Shown: positions 24,930-34,098, numbered from the stretch's first letter. The stretch is DNA of 64,000 nucleotides from Synechococcus sp. HJ21-Hayes (GCF_024345835.1 NZ_JAGQBW010000012.1:1-64000), one strand, 5' to 3'. A program made the numbers and translations. The notes: generated by a model from the sequence alone, not told the origin.

Positions 24930-25849
24930 ACGTCTTTACAGGATTAAGCACTCTGTTGCTTGCTGGTGCCCTTGCTGCTCCTGCTGGGTCCAGTTTCGCT
25001 TTAGAGCTCACCGCCCAGCCCGAAGCCGTTTTCAGCGCAGTGATTGCCCGAGCTGGTGGTGGTGGTGGTCGAGTGGGCGGCGGTTCCCGAGGTGGTGGCT
25101 CCCGAGGTGGTAGCCCTGCTCGCGGTCAAACGGGCTTCAGCAGTGCGGGTGGCGGCCTCAACCGTGGCTCCAGCCGGCCCACTGGAGGCTGGACTAACAA
25201 GGTTGGCACCGATCGGGCTCGCCCCTCCATTGATCGACCTGCGGCCAATCGCTCGTTGGCCGGTACTGGAAGTCGTGATCTCAAGCTCGATGGTAACCGT
25301 GGGTTGAACCGCGAAGGCACCCGTGAGCTCACCCGTGACGGCAGTCGCAATATCAGCCGGGATGTTAATCGTGACATTAACCGCGATGTTAATCGAACTA
25401 TTGATCGCAACTGGGGCCGCAATATAGACATTGTCAATGTAGACCTCTACCCTGGCTGGGCTCGTCCTGGTTGGGGGGTCGCCCGCCCTTGGAGCTACGG
25501 CTGGTACGGGGGATGGTCCACCCCAGCTTGGGGTTGGTGGGGTGCCCGGGCTGCTGCTTGGGGTGTTGGTGCCCTCGCTACCGCTGCTGTGATCAACAAT
25601 GCCGTTGATGCTGCTGTTAGCGATTACATGAGTTACATCGTTGTTCCCAACACCGACTACCAATTGCTTTACGGCACTGTTCAGCCCACGAGTGGTTCCA
25701 GTATCACTTTCGATGTCACGGCCAATGGCAGCACCTATCGGCTAACTGCCGATTGCAATGCTGGTTATCTCAATGGTCGAGAGCCCAGCAGTGCGTCCCA
25801 GGCGGAGTTGCTCAATGCAGCCTGCCAAGTCGCTTACGGATCAGTCTAA
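24926..25849 (+). CDS. Secreted Gly/Arg-rich protein with NRD repeats
   Basis: The product has 307 residues from the ATG at 24926, which overlaps the upstream stop; an upstream TTG at 24908 is less likely. A signal peptide is followed by a Gly/Arg/Ser-rich low-complexity region (residues about 40-75), then an Arg/Asn/Asp repeat zone (SRDVNRDINRDVNR) and a Trp/Gly-rich zone (YPGWARPGWGV, SYGWYGGWSTPAWGW). A hydrophobic segment and a folded C-terminal domain of about 90 residues with two Cys follow. The composition resembles cell-surface or matrix proteins. Function unknown. Confidence 0.72.
   Translation: MNVFTGLSTLLLAGALAAPAGSSFALELTAQPEAVFSAVIARAGGGGGRVGGGSRGGGSRGGSPARGQTGFSSAGGGLNRGSSRPTGGWTNKVGTDRARPSIDRPAANRSLAGTGSRDLKLDGNRGLNREGTRELTRDGSRNISRDVNRDINRDVNRTIDRNWGRNIDIVNVDLYPGWARPGWGVARPWSYGWYGGWSTPAWGWWGARAAAWGVGALATAAVINNAVDAAVSDYMSYIVVPNTDYQLLYGTVQPTSGSSITFDVTANGSTYRLTADCNAGYLNGREPSSASQAELLNAACQVAYGSV
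25358..25405 (+). repeat. Four tandem 12-bp repeats inside the secreted protein gene
   Basis: Four consecutive 12-mers of the form CGN-GAY-RTT-AAY encode R-D-[VI]-N tetrapeptides; the last unit is degenerate (R-T-I-D). Third-position differences between units show that the protein motif is conserved more than the DNA. Confidence 0.7.
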
Positions 25850-25869
25850 TCCGACCTTACTAATCCCCT

Positions 25870-25900
25870 GGCTCGCCAATGCATGGCGAGCCTCTTTTCT
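25870..25900 (+). terminator. Rho-independent terminator
   Basis: A perfect 9-bp stem GGCTCGCCA/TGGCGAGCC with an ATGCA loop is followed by TCTTTTCT, 20 bp after the stop of the two-gene secreted-protein operon. Confidence 0.8.
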
Positions 25901-26174
25901 CTTTCCATCTCCTGCCTGCACTAGTCTGATTTAACCGGCTGAGTCTGTACACCTGTTCCCTGTTTTATTGCCCGCTTTCCCTGTGATTCGATGAGTTGTC
26001 TTTGTTCGCTCTCTTGAGCGTCACTTCGACCAGCCACATGATGCAGCCGATCATCCTTTGATTCTCTGTTTCCCGGATGGGGGGGATCCTTGATTAGTCT
26101 TTTGTCTCGTCGAGCTCCACCCAGGTTGCTTCGATCCTCATAATCATTTCACACCTCGTACCTTCACACTCACA

Positions 26175-27071
26175 GTGCCGACGCTTCAGTTCAAGCACTT
26201 TGCTCTCCTTGCCCTATTGGCTCCACTCTTCCCCTGCAACGCAGCCTTGGCGCTTGAGGTAGAACCGGTCCCCCCTGATTCTTCTGTGTTGGAGGTTTCA
26301 GACATTCGTTCGGTAGATGCCCCTGAGCCCACTCCAGATGACTGGGCCTTCACCGTGGAGGCCTATGGCTACTTGCCATGGGTGGATGCCACCACTACTG
26401 TTTCGGGCTTCGAAACCACAACTTACTTGCCACCTGGAGACCTTCTCAACATCCTCCAGTCTGTTTTTATGGCAAGAGCCAGCGCTGAGAAAGGTCGTTG
26501 GGGTGTTCTGGCTGATGTGGCGTACACCCAGCTTGGCGCTGAGCAGTCTCGAACAACTCGGCGTGGTTTGTTCACGGGAAGTGCTCAGGTCACCTCAATC
26601 AACGGCCTTTACGATCTGGCTATTCGCTACCGTTTTGGTGCCCGTGAGTCGGCCATTGGCAAAGCTGGCCACTATTGGATTATTCCCTATATGGGTCTTC
26701 GGGTTGTTGAAGCGCAGCTTGGTGTCAATGCTGAGATCATCGGTAACGGCCCACTCGGCCTCAGCTTTGAGAGCCAAGGCAGCCTCAATCATACGTGGAG
26801 TCAGCTCTTGATTGGCACCCAGGCTTCTCTGTTCCTGACCCCTACACTGCGTGCCTTTGTTAGGGCTGACATCGGTGGCTTCGGGATGGCGGGATCTCGG
26901 GATCTTTCTGGCAACGCCCAGGTTGGCTTTGGTTATGCGCTTGGCAACAGCACTGATTTGAATGTGTCCTGGCGGTATACCGGCATCGCTTATGACAATG
27001 GGGCGTCTCGCTCTACCGGCTACACCAGTGATCAGGATGGTGTTGAGGTTGGCCTGAAGTTCTACTTCTAA
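26175..27071 (+). CDS. Outer-membrane beta-barrel-like protein
   Basis: The product has 298 residues from a GTG start. The signal peptide is at about residues 8-26 (ALLALLAPLFPCNAALA). The mature protein has alternating hydrophobic strands (WAFTVEAYGYLPWVDATTTVSG, GRWGVLADVAYTQLGA, LNVSWRYTGIAYDN) and ends VEVGLKFYF, the aromatic C-terminal signature recognised by the BAM machinery. Short length suggests about ten strands. Substrate or role unknown. The 325-bp gap in front contains only the preceding terminator and a pyrimidine-rich leader. Confidence 0.75.
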   Translation: MPTLQFKHFALLALLAPLFPCNAALALEVEPVPPDSSVLEVSDIRSVDAPEPTPDDWAFTVEAYGYLPWVDATTTVSGFETTTYLPPGDLLNILQSVFMARASAEKGRWGVLADVAYTQLGAEQSRTTRRGLFTGSAQVTSINGLYDLAIRYRFGARESAIGKAGHYWIIPYMGLRVVEAQLGVNAEIIGNGPLGLSFESQGSLNHTWSQLLIGTQASLFLTPTLRAFVRADIGGFGMAGSRDLSGNAQVGFGYALGNSTDLNVSWRYTGIAYDNGASRSTGYTSDQDGVEVGLKFYF

Positions 27072-27079
27072 GTTCTGCC

Positions 27080-27994
27080 CTAGCCGGTCTTCCTTAGCCC
27101 TTCGCGCAATAGGCTGGAGGGCTTGATCCGATATGTGCCTTGAAAATCGCGGCTGAACTGTGAGAGGTGTTGGTAGCCATAGGCCATCGCTACTGACGAC
27201 ACGGTGTCTGTTGGTTCTGGATCCAGTAGCCGCCTGCGGGCTGCTTCCAGCCGTTGGGTCCGTACCCAGTGGGTGGGGCCGCAGTTGAAGCGATCCTTGA
27301 ACACGTTCCGCAGACTGCGCTGTGAATAGCCACTGCGCTCCTCCAGATCGCTCAGATGTATGGGGCGATCGAGGTTGCCCCGAATCCAATCCAGCAGTTC
27401 ATCGATGATCGATGCTTTGGTTCTTTGTTGATCAGTGGCCCGTGTGCGGCATTTGTGGATCATGTCACCGCAGATGACCAGGGCCAGACTGCGGTAGATC
27501 AGTTGTTCGAGACCAATCATGGCTAGTAGGTTGTTTTGCTCTAGCCCTGGGAGCTCCACCACCTCCAGGATCTGGTGCAGGGCATGCACCAAGTCGCGCT
27601 CGGCATCTTGGCGCGGCTGAATGATTCTGATGTACCCTAGTCGCTGCTTGCAACGGCTTGCACTGAGCCGGAACGAGGACAGTTCTGTGGTAATTCGGCC
27701 CAGGCGTTGCTGGTCGATTCGGATCACTATTCCGCGGAACGATCCGATTCGCTTGCGATGGGCTCCCGCAGGCAGGTAGAGCAGGTCATGCGGGGCCCGA
27801 AGGATCTGTTCCACATTGCCTTGATGCACGGTGAGGTGGGTGTCCACCGGCAGCAGCACGCTGGGATTCGGATCCGTTTCTCGGTTGCGGCCGTGGTAGC
27901 CCCTCGAGATCTGAATGTCGTTGATCTTCCAGGCCTGGTTGCTATCAGCACCACCTATCCCTAACCTGCTTGATTGATAGGAGAGGCTTGTCAT
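27080..27994 (-). CDS. AraC-family transcriptional regulator
   Basis: The product has 304 residues from ATG at 27992-27994. The N-terminal sensing domain is of the cupin-like AraC type (HGRNRETDPNPSVLLPVDT, LLYLPAGAHRKR). The C-terminal region (about residues 205-300) has two helix-turn-helix units: IHLSDLEERSGYSQRSLRNVFKDRF, then DTVSSVAMAYGYQHLSQFSRDF. The start overlaps the stop of the formylglycine-generating-enzyme gene by 4 bp, so before the IS insertion the regulator was cotranscribed with the sulfatase-maturation gene. Confidence 0.88.
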   Translation of the reverse strand: MTSLSYQSSRLGIGGADSNQAWKINDIQISRGYHGRNRETDPNPSVLLPVDTHLTVHQGNVEQILRAPHDLLYLPAGAHRKRIGSFRGIVIRIDQQRLGRITTELSSFRLSASRCKQRLGYIRIIQPRQDAERDLVHALHQILEVVELPGLEQNNLLAMIGLEQLIYRSLALVICGDMIHKCRTRATDQQRTKASIIDELLDWIRGNLDRPIHLSDLEERSGYSQRSLRNVFKDRFNCGPTHWVRTQRLEAARRRLLDPEPTDTVSSVAMAYGYQHLSQFSRDFQGTYRIKPSSLLREGLRKTG

Positions 27995-28732
27995 CGGGCC
28001 TCCACTCGTACAACGCAACGGAATCCCATGTGGCATGTGGAGGTGTCGATGCCCTGAGCCATTCGTGCGGCTGGTCGGTAGCGGCGGCAATAGCTCGGTG
28101 CACATAGAAACGACCCACCTTTCACCACCTTTCGCGGCATGCTTCCGTGCTGGGAGTTTGGCGCGATGCTGGCCTCACGGGCTGTCTCGGCGCCATCGTA
28201 GCAACCAGCACCGCTAGAGGGTTCTGCGTGGTTGTTGTTGTACCAATCGCTCGTCCATTCCCACACATTGCCGATCATGTCCACTAGGCCATAGCCGTTG
28301 GCGGGAAACACCCCGATCGGTGAGGTCCGTTCGTATCCGTCTTGGAGGGTGTTGTGATGTGGAAACTCTCCTTGAAAGGTGTTGGCCATCATTCGACCGC
28401 AGGGATGCAGCTCTTCCCCCCAGGCGTATTCGGTGTTGTTGAGGCCGCCCCGCGCTGCCCGTTCCCATTCATGCTCGTAGGGCAGTTGCTTGCCCAGCCA
28501 CTGGGCATAGGCCTCAGCGTCCTCAAAAGCCACATGCACCACGGGATGGTGCTCACGGTTTTTGATCGAGCTGCCGGGTCCCTCGGGATGCCGCCAGTTG
28601 GCCCCTGCGATGTACTGCCACCAGCTGTAGGGATCTGCCTGGTTGTTCACGGCTACGGGGGGCACAAACACGATTGAGGCCGGAGCCAGTTGCTCCTGCA
28701 ATGCTCCGGGATAGACGGCCGGATCTGCACCA

Positions 28733-28742
28733 CGTTCAGCCA
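28733..28742. repeat. Target-site duplication, left copy
   Basis: CGTTCAGCCA, identical to 29985-29994, borders the ISAs1 element. A 10-bp duplication fits this family. Confidence 0.9.
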
Positions 28743-29984
28743 CAGGGCTGATTCAAAGTCTGGTCATGGCTTTAACTCTGGTTGCCGTCGCGCCATCGCC
28801 AGCAATGCCGTGATGTCATGCATCACCGCCTGTAGGCCCTCTCGGATTGAGCCGAATCCGGCCAAGCGCAACAGGTTCATGGCTGCGGTGCGCAGCGTGG
28901 CCATGACACCGGCGCCGTTCCCGCCGTAGCGGTGTGCGTCTTCCCGGAGCTGAGTGTCCCGGATCCAGTGCCAGCTCTCCAGGCTCCAGCGCTCTCGCAC
29001 CAAACGCAGCAATGCTTCTGGGGTGGTGCGCAGGCTCGTGATGAATCGGTGGGTGGCCTTGAACGGCTTGCTGTCGCGGGTTCCGGTCGCGATGACTTCC
29101 GCGATCCAGCTGTCGCCATGCCAGTTGACCTCGATGTGCTCTGGCGCTTCTTTCGCCCTCAGAGTCCAAGTGATGTCACGCCCATGGCTGACCTCGTGAT
29201 CCGTTGCCATGAAAGGGATCTTGCGCCTTCCAACAAACTGATCGGTGATTTGCCGGTAGAGGCTCCGCTGGTTTGCTTTCACGGTCAGTAGGAAGTCGGA
29301 CCCCTGCTCCTTGAGTTGTCGAAAAACGCTTGCTGCGTATGGAGCGCATCCGCCTGGATGAGAACGCCCTCGAGATTCAGCTCCCCAAGCAACTTTTGGA
29401 GCACCGCACGCTCGTGGTTGTCACCTGTGGCGTAGCAGGCCTGAGCGATCGCTACTCCCAAGGCTGCGGAGTACAGCGTCACCTGGGCGATGAACGCAGA
29501 ACCGCCGCCGCTGGTTGACTCAATGGAGCCCCGGAGGGTCTTGCCATCACAGATCAGCTGATCAAGTTCGCTTGCTCCACCTGGGATCTGAGCGATCGTC
29601 CAATCCCGGATGGCGGTGCAGACGGCGGCGACGTCCACCTGCAGGAAGAAGTAGCGGAAGGCTGAATCTGAGGGGGGGCGTTTGAGCTCAAGGCCAAGGG
29701 CCTCAGTCAGCACAGCGTGATGGCGCCGGGCAAAACGCTCCAAGTCGCGCAAGCTCTCGCACTTGCTCAGGATGCCGAGCACAGCTACCAGCAGAAGGTA
29801 CCAAGCCGGGATACGGACACCCCGCCGCATCCGAGCATCCGGGATCGCCTTGAGGTAGCTGATCAGATCGAGATCGGTTACGGCAGAAACGCTTTGGAGC
29901 ACTGAAAGGAATCAATCCCACCGACCTCAGCCCATGCTCGCAACCCAGGCAAGGCAGCCTGTGACACACTTTGAATCAGCCCTG
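28743..29984 (-). mobile_element. Complete ISAs1-family insertion sequence (1242 bp)
   Basis: The ends are perfect inverted repeats: CAGGGCTGATTCAAAGT at 28743-28759 and its complement at 29968-29984. Terminal CAGGGCTG is typical of ISAs1-family ends. The element is flanked by 10-bp direct repeats, carries one transposase reading region on the minus strand and interrupts the formylglycine-generating-enzyme gene. The intact ends and exact duplication show a recent insertion. Confidence 0.93.
28764..29902 (-). pseudogene. ISAs1-family transposase, two frames
   Basis: The first frame (29902 to 29285, 205 codons) has DARMRRGVRIPAW, the DDE Asp in CDGKTLRGS and a second Asp in QADALHTQQAFF. The second (29282 to 28764) begins at KANQRSLYRQ and carries RERWSLESWHWIRD, with the Glu after Trp-Ser-Leu. 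Reading FFRQLKEQGSDFLLTVKANQ needs a -1 shift at the run TTTTTC (29321-29326). This is either a one-base loss or a programmed frameshift. Together the frames cover a full-length transposase of about 375 residues. Confidence 0.85.
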
Positions 29985-29994
29985 CGTTCAGCCA
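29985..29994. repeat. Target-site duplication, right copy
   Basis: CGTTCAGCCA, identical to 28733-28742, at the other border of the ISAs1 element. Confidence 0.9.
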
Positions 29995-30242
29995 GTGTTC
30001 GATGGCCGGTGGCCTTCACGAATTTGAGGAACTGGGCATTGGTCACGGGAGCCCTATCCATCCAGAAGCCCTGCACCTCGGCCTGATGCGCCGGAGCTTC
30101 TTCGGGGTAGTGCTGATCGGATCCCATCACAAACGCACCCCCAGGGATCCAGCACATGTCCCGGGCCGGCGGGCGGCCGGGAGCACGCTCGCTTCTGCCG
30201 GATGGGGTGATGGATGAAGCGGCAGCCATGGGCCAATGGATG

Positions 30243-30265
30243 AAAGGCCCGGTGTTCCCCGGGCC
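30243..30265 (-). terminator. Weak hairpin between sulfatase and its maturase
   Basis: A perfect 7-bp stem GGCCCGG/CCGGGCC with a 6-nt loop is followed on the minus strand by only three T residues. It lies between the sulfatase stop and the maturase start and may reduce readthrough. Confidence 0.35.
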
Positions 30266-30296
30266 CGTTGCATGGGATGGACTCGTTCGGTGTGTT

Positions 30297-31808
30297 TCAG
30301 GCGCCGCCGCTGGTGGCCTGTTCCAGTTTCTCCATAACCCGCTCCAGCGAGAAGCTGGCGGCCTTCTGCCGTGGCGGGAACTCCGCAAAGGTCTTGAGGA
30401 AGTCCCCCACGAAGGTCTGTGCCGGCACAAGCATGAACACGTGATCAAACATCCAGTCCCAGTAGGTGTTGGAAGTCACGTCGGCGCGCTCATAGGGATC
30501 GGTGAGCAGGTTGAAGATCTTGGGCACGCGCAGTTCCACAAAGGGCTCGGCCCAGATCTGACAGGTGCCCTGCTCCCGCTGTTCCTTGAACACGAACTTC
30601 CAGTTGTCGTAGCGCAGGCCCACCAGATCACCGTCGTCGGAGAAGTAGAAGAACTCCCGGCGCGGGCTCTTGTCGGTCTGGCCGGTCCAGTAATCGAGCA
30701 TGTTGTACCCATCCAGATGGATGTGGAAGGTCTTGTCCCCGACCTGATAGCCCGATTTGAGCTTTTCCTTGATGTCCGGCTCACCCGCGGCGGCAAGCAG
30801 GGTGGGCAGCCAGTCGAGGTGGCTGCAGATGCCCGTGAGATGGCCGCCGGCTGGGATCTTGCCGGGCCAGCGCACGAGGGCAGGCACGCGGAAAGCACCC
30901 TCCCAGTTGGTGTTCTTCTCGCTGCGGAAGGGGGTCATGCCGGCATCGGGCCAGCTGTTCATGTGGGGCCCGTTGTCGGTGCCGTACATCACGATCGTGT
31001 CGTCGGTGACGCCTAGCTCATCCAGCAGGTTGAGCATCTCACCGATACACTCGTCGTGATAGATCATCACGTCGTGGTATTCCGACTGCCAGCGCCCGCT
31101 CCGGCCGATGTCCTGGGGCCGGGCGTAGGTGCGGAAGTGCATGTGGGTGGTGTTGAACCACACGAAAAAGGGTTCACCGGAGGCCACTGCATCGTTGATG
31201 AAGCGCTTGGCCTCCACAAGAAACTCATCATCGGCCGTTTCCATCCGCTTGCGGGTGAGTGGGCCGGTGGTCTCGATCCGCTGGGTGCCATCGCCATTGG
31301 CCCAGCAGTGCAGCACACCGCGGGGAGCGAAACGCTTGCGGAAGTTGGGGAACTCGGGGTCATCCTCCTTGGGATAGTCGCGCAGCTCGGGCTCCTCCTC
31401 GGCGTTGAGGTGGTAGAGGTTGCCGAAGAACTCGTCGAACCCGTGCACCGTTGGTAGGTGTTCGTCGCGGTCGCCGAAGTGGTTCTTGCCGAACTGGCCC
31501 GTGCGGTAGCCCTGGGGCTTGAGCAGCTCGGCAATGGTGGGATCTTCGGCCTTGAAGCCCTGCTCTGCGCCGGGCAGCCCCACCTTGGAAAGGCCGGTGC
31601 GGTAGACGCTCTGGCCGGTGATGAAGGCGGCACGGCCGGCGGTGCAGCTCTGCTCGGCGTAGTAGTGGATGAACGTCGCGCCTTCTTTGGCCACCCGGTC
31701 GATGTTGGGGGTCTGATATCCCATCAGCCCATGGCTGTAGCAGCTCAGATTGCTCTGGCCGATGTCATCGCCCCAGAGGATCAGGATGTTCGGTTTTCCG
31801 TTCGGCAT
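30297..31808 (-). CDS. Type I (formylglycine) sulfatase
   Basis: The product has 503 residues from the ATG at 31806-31808. Metal-binding aspartates are in NILILWGDDIG; the sulfatase signature with the modifiable cysteine is C55-T-A-G-R in YYAEQSCTAGRAAF, followed by GYRTGQFGKNHFGD and VMYGTDNGPHMN. It hydrolyses sulfate esters once Cys55 has been turned into formylglycine. There is no signal peptide, so it is probably cytoplasmic. Its dedicated maturase gene lies 67 bp downstream but is interrupted. A divergent AraC gene probably regulates it. Confidence 0.9.
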   Translation of the reverse strand: MPNGKPNILILWGDDIGQSNLSCYSHGLMGYQTPNIDRVAKEGATFIHYYAEQSCTAGRAAFITGQSVYRTGLSKVGLPGAEQGFKAEDPTIAELLKPQGYRTGQFGKNHFGDRDEHLPTVHGFDEFFGNLYHLNAEEEPELRDYPKEDDPEFPNFRKRFAPRGVLHCWANGDGTQRIETTGPLTRKRMETADDEFLVEAKRFINDAVASGEPFFVWFNTTHMHFRTYARPQDIGRSGRWQSEYHDVMIYHDECIGEMLNLLDELGVTDDTIVMYGTDNGPHMNSWPDAGMTPFRSEKNTNWEGAFRVPALVRWPGKIPAGGHLTGICSHLDWLPTLLAAAGEPDIKEKLKSGYQVGDKTFHIHLDGYNMLDYWTGQTDKSPRREFFYFSDDGDLVGLRYDNWKFVFKEQREQGTCQIWAEPFVELRVPKIFNLLTDPYERADVTSNTYWDWMFDHVFMLVPAQTFVGDFLKTFAEFPPRQKAASFSLERVMEKLEQATSGGA

Positions 31809-31949
31809 TGGGAGAGACCACCGAGAAAGGGGGTTGACGGAGCTCTGTGGCACTTCCGCAACCCTTGCTATCGGATTGTGGGCAGGCTGGGAGGATGGAG
31901 CCGCTCAAAAAGTGCATTCCTACCGTTTTTGCTGCTTTCCTTCCCCTGT

Positions 31950-32924
31950 GTGGAGCAACTTGCTCAAGGGGCGGGCTCCCTGGGTTTGGACTATTCCTTG
32001 ACCCAGCTTGTCGGTGGTCCCCTTCAGGCCGACCTCACTCCCGTTGTGCTCGGCCCCTTGCAGCTGGTGCGCCTCCGATACAACCGGACCCTCCACGTCG
32101 CTGGCGCCAAGCCACCCGGTCATCAGGTGTTCGCTCTGAACCTGGCCCCTATGGCCATATCCTCCGCGATTCGCAGCCACGGCCAACTGTTATCCACCGC
32201 TTCGGTCTTTGGCACCCGTCCCGCGGGTGAGGCCCATCTCGTTTTGCCGGACAGCTCTGAGCTGGGCCTGCTCTCCATGAAGCGCGAGCTGTTTCAGCAG
32301 TGGGCGCTGGACCTGGGGTTCGGGCACCTTGATGAGCAGGTTCCTGCCACCAACTGGTTGTCCCTAGACCCCCAGTTGTTTGAGGGCCTGCGCCGCTTCT
32401 TGCTCCACCTCTTCCGTGTGGCGACACACCAGCCCGACTTGTTGCAGGTGCCCACTTGGCAGAGCTTGGCCTTGAAGGACGTTGTTCCCCTGCTGATGAG
32501 TGGGTTGAGTCAATCTCTGGGACAGGGTGTGCGGCCAGCAGCGCGCACCCCGGCCCGGATCGACATGGTGAAGCGGGTGCAGCGCTGGATGGCAGACCAT
32601 CCCACCGAGCCCATCACCCTCGACGACCTCTGTCGGCAGATCTATGCCAGCCGCCGCAGTGTGATTCAGGGATTCCGTGAGCATCTGGGCATGGGCCCGA
32701 TGGCCTATCTCAAGCTGCAGCGCCTGCATGCCGTACGCCGCCAGTTGCTGGAGGCCGCACCCGATCAGGTGAGCGTCACCGGGGTGGCGGGCAACTTCGG
32801 CTTCTCTAATGCGGGTCATTTCGCCCGTGATTACCGTCAGCTGTTCGGTGAGCTCCCCAGCATCACCCTGTTGTCGCGCCCCCTGAGGAAGGGAATTGAC
32901 ACCACTACGGTGATCAGCAGGTAG
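31950..32924 (+). CDS. AraC-family transcriptional regulator
   Basis: The product has about 324 residues from a GTG at 31950; the frame continues further upstream without family similarity, and no earlier ATG fits the divergent promoter. The C-terminal HTH pair is clear: ITLDDLCRQIYASRRSVIQGFREHLG, then VSVTGVAGNFGFSNAGHFARDYRQLFGELP. The N-terminal part is a variable sensing domain. It is divergent from the sulfatase gene (142 bp between start codons), so control of the sulfatase operon is likely. Its 3' end overlaps the convergent transporter gene by 88 bp. Confidence 0.85.
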   Translation: MEQLAQGAGSLGLDYSLTQLVGGPLQADLTPVVLGPLQLVRLRYNRTLHVAGAKPPGHQVFALNLAPMAISSAIRSHGQLLSTASVFGTRPAGEAHLVLPDSSELGLLSMKRELFQQWALDLGFGHLDEQVPATNWLSLDPQLFEGLRRFLLHLFRVATHQPDLLQVPTWQSLALKDVVPLLMSGLSQSLGQGVRPAARTPARIDMVKRVQRWMADHPTEPITLDDLCRQIYASRRSVIQGFREHLGMGPMAYLKLQRLHAVRRQLLEAAPDQVSVTGVAGNFGFSNAGHFARDYRQLFGELPSITLLSRPLRKGIDTTTVISR

Positions 32925-33718
32925 GCCAAGATTCCGACCTTCACGCCACTCAGGTGGCTGCCGTGGGTACTGGCCAGCAGCAGGGCCAGCCCCGGATTGC
33001 GCATCGAGGTCACCAGGGAGGAGGTGGTGCGCTCTTGACTGGTGTTGCCGGCTAGGGCGTAGCCGATGGCCAGGGCGGCCACCACCATCACCACCATCAG
33101 GGCCAAGGCCGCCAGGTTCCTGACCAGGAAGGGCAGCAGGATGGGCCCAGCCTTGATCAGCACCACCACGATCAAGAGCAGCAGCAGGATGTTGGCCAGC
33201 TTGTCGAGCGGGCTTTCGAGGCGATTCGCCAGCGATGGCGCAACTTGGCGCAGCAACACGCCAATCGCCAGGGGCAACACCTGCACCCTTGCCACCTGAA
33301 GGGCTACATCCCCGGGCTCGATGTTCCAGCCCTCGATCCCGAAGATGGTGCGGAAGCCGGCTGCCATCAGCGGCACCGACACGATGGCCCCCAGGGCGGC
33401 ACCCACCTGCAGCAGTCCCGCGAGCTGGCGGTCGCCCCCACATTTCCCCGCTTTGCGCAGGGTGAGCGGAGCGCTCGGACAGAGGGCCATCAGGGCCACG
33501 GCGTAGCGCGCTTGTTCCGTGAGGGCATAGCTCCAGGGTGTTTGCAGCAGCAGCAGCGCCACCAGGGGCACCAGCAGACAGGAGCCGATCAACACCCGGA
33601 TCAACAGCCCTGGCCGGCCTGTCCACTGCTGCAGCGCTTCCGGTCGCAGGCTGATGCCCAGGGCCAGCATGATCGTGAACAGGGTGGTGCTCACCAGCAA
33701 GGCAGGTGTTGCCGTCAT
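32837..33718 (-). CDS. SBF-like (bile acid:Na+ symporter superfamily) membrane transporter
   Basis: The product has 293 residues, with nine to ten hydrophobic helices. It begins LVSTTLFTIMLALGISLRPEAL, the usual SBF start; MALCPSAPLTLRKAGKCGGD and MRNPGLALLLAST match the two broken-helix motifs that form the ion/substrate site in this fold. The substrate cannot be inferred; organic acids are possible. Its start overlaps the DUF202 stop by 4 bp. Confidence 0.82.
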   Translation of the reverse strand: MTATPALLVSTTLFTIMLALGISLRPEALQQWTGRPGLLIRVLIGSCLLVPLVALLLLQTPWSYALTEQARYAVALMALCPSAPLTLRKAGKCGGDRQLAGLLQVGAALGAIVSVPLMAAGFRTIFGIEGWNIEPGDVALQVARVQVLPLAIGVLLRQVAPSLANRLESPLDKLANILLLLLIVVVLIKAGPILLPFLVRNLAALALMVVMVVAALAIGYALAGNTSQERTTSSLVTSMRNPGLALLLASTHGSHLSGVKVGILAYLLITVVVSIPFLRGRDNRVMLGSSPNS

Positions 33719-34098
33719 CGCCCCATGCCTCCAAGAACGAGAAGAAGCAGAGCCGCCAGGCCGATCAGGGTGATCATCACGGCCGTCGTTGAAGCGATGG
33801 ATGGCTCCTCCTGATCGGTGACGTCATCCCGCAGCAGGCGTTGGAGATTGCGGCTGTGTTGTCGGGTGGCTGCCGCCATGGCCACCACGCCGGTGACGAT
33901 GAAGGCGAGGGCCACCAGTTGCACACTCCAACCTGGGTTGCCGATCTGGCCTGGATTGCGGCTGTTGATGGCCGCCACGATCTTGTCGAGCCCGAAGCCG
34001 AAGCTGATCAGCGAGAGGCAGGTGCGGATCCAGGCCATCAAGGTGCGCTCGGCCCCATCCCGGTTGCGCTGGCGGGCGAGGTTGTCGGTGAGGTTCAT
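33715..34098 (-). CDS. DUF202 membrane protein
   Basis: The product has 127 residues. It starts NLARQRNRDGAERTLMAWIRTCLSLISFGFG, the hallmark ERT-x-x-AW-x-RT-x-L of DUF202 (YidH-like) proteins, and has three membrane helices (about residues 22-40, 60-78 and 105-123). Function unknown. ATGA overlaps at both ends link it to the SBF transporter downstream and to a short open frame upstream. Confidence 0.85.
   Translation of the reverse strand: MNLTDNLARQRNRDGAERTLMAWIRTCLSLISFGFGLDKIVAAINSRNPGQIGNPGWSVQLVALAFIVTGVVAMAAATRQHSRNLQRLLRDDVTDQEEPSIASTTAVMITLIGLAALLLLVLGGMGR

Larger units (their letters stand above)
27991..30229 (-). pseudogene. Formylglycine-generating enzyme split by an ISAs1 element
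   Basis: The N-terminal part (30229 down to 29985) encodes CWIPGGAFVMGSDQHYPEEA and APVTNAQFLKFV. The C-terminal part (28742 down to 27991) encodes WEWTSDWYNNN and the active-site pair in SFLCAPSYCRRYRPAAR, with both catalytic cysteines intact. Removing the insertion and one copy of the 10-bp duplication joins the parts in frame to 328 codons plus stop, the usual length for this family, which converts a sulfatase Cys to formylglycine. The downstream part opens with GTG at the element border and could be translated alone but would lack the N-terminal fold. Confidence 0.9.

Noticed and set aside
25358-25405. Possible CRISPR-like repeat
   Set aside because: The 12-bp units are contiguous, in frame and encode R-D-V/I-N; there are no spacers.
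32364-33734. 456-codon frame on the minus strand across the AraC/SBF overlap
   Set aside because: It overlaps the SBF transporter in another frame and is composed of Gly/Arg/Pro-rich sequence with no motif.
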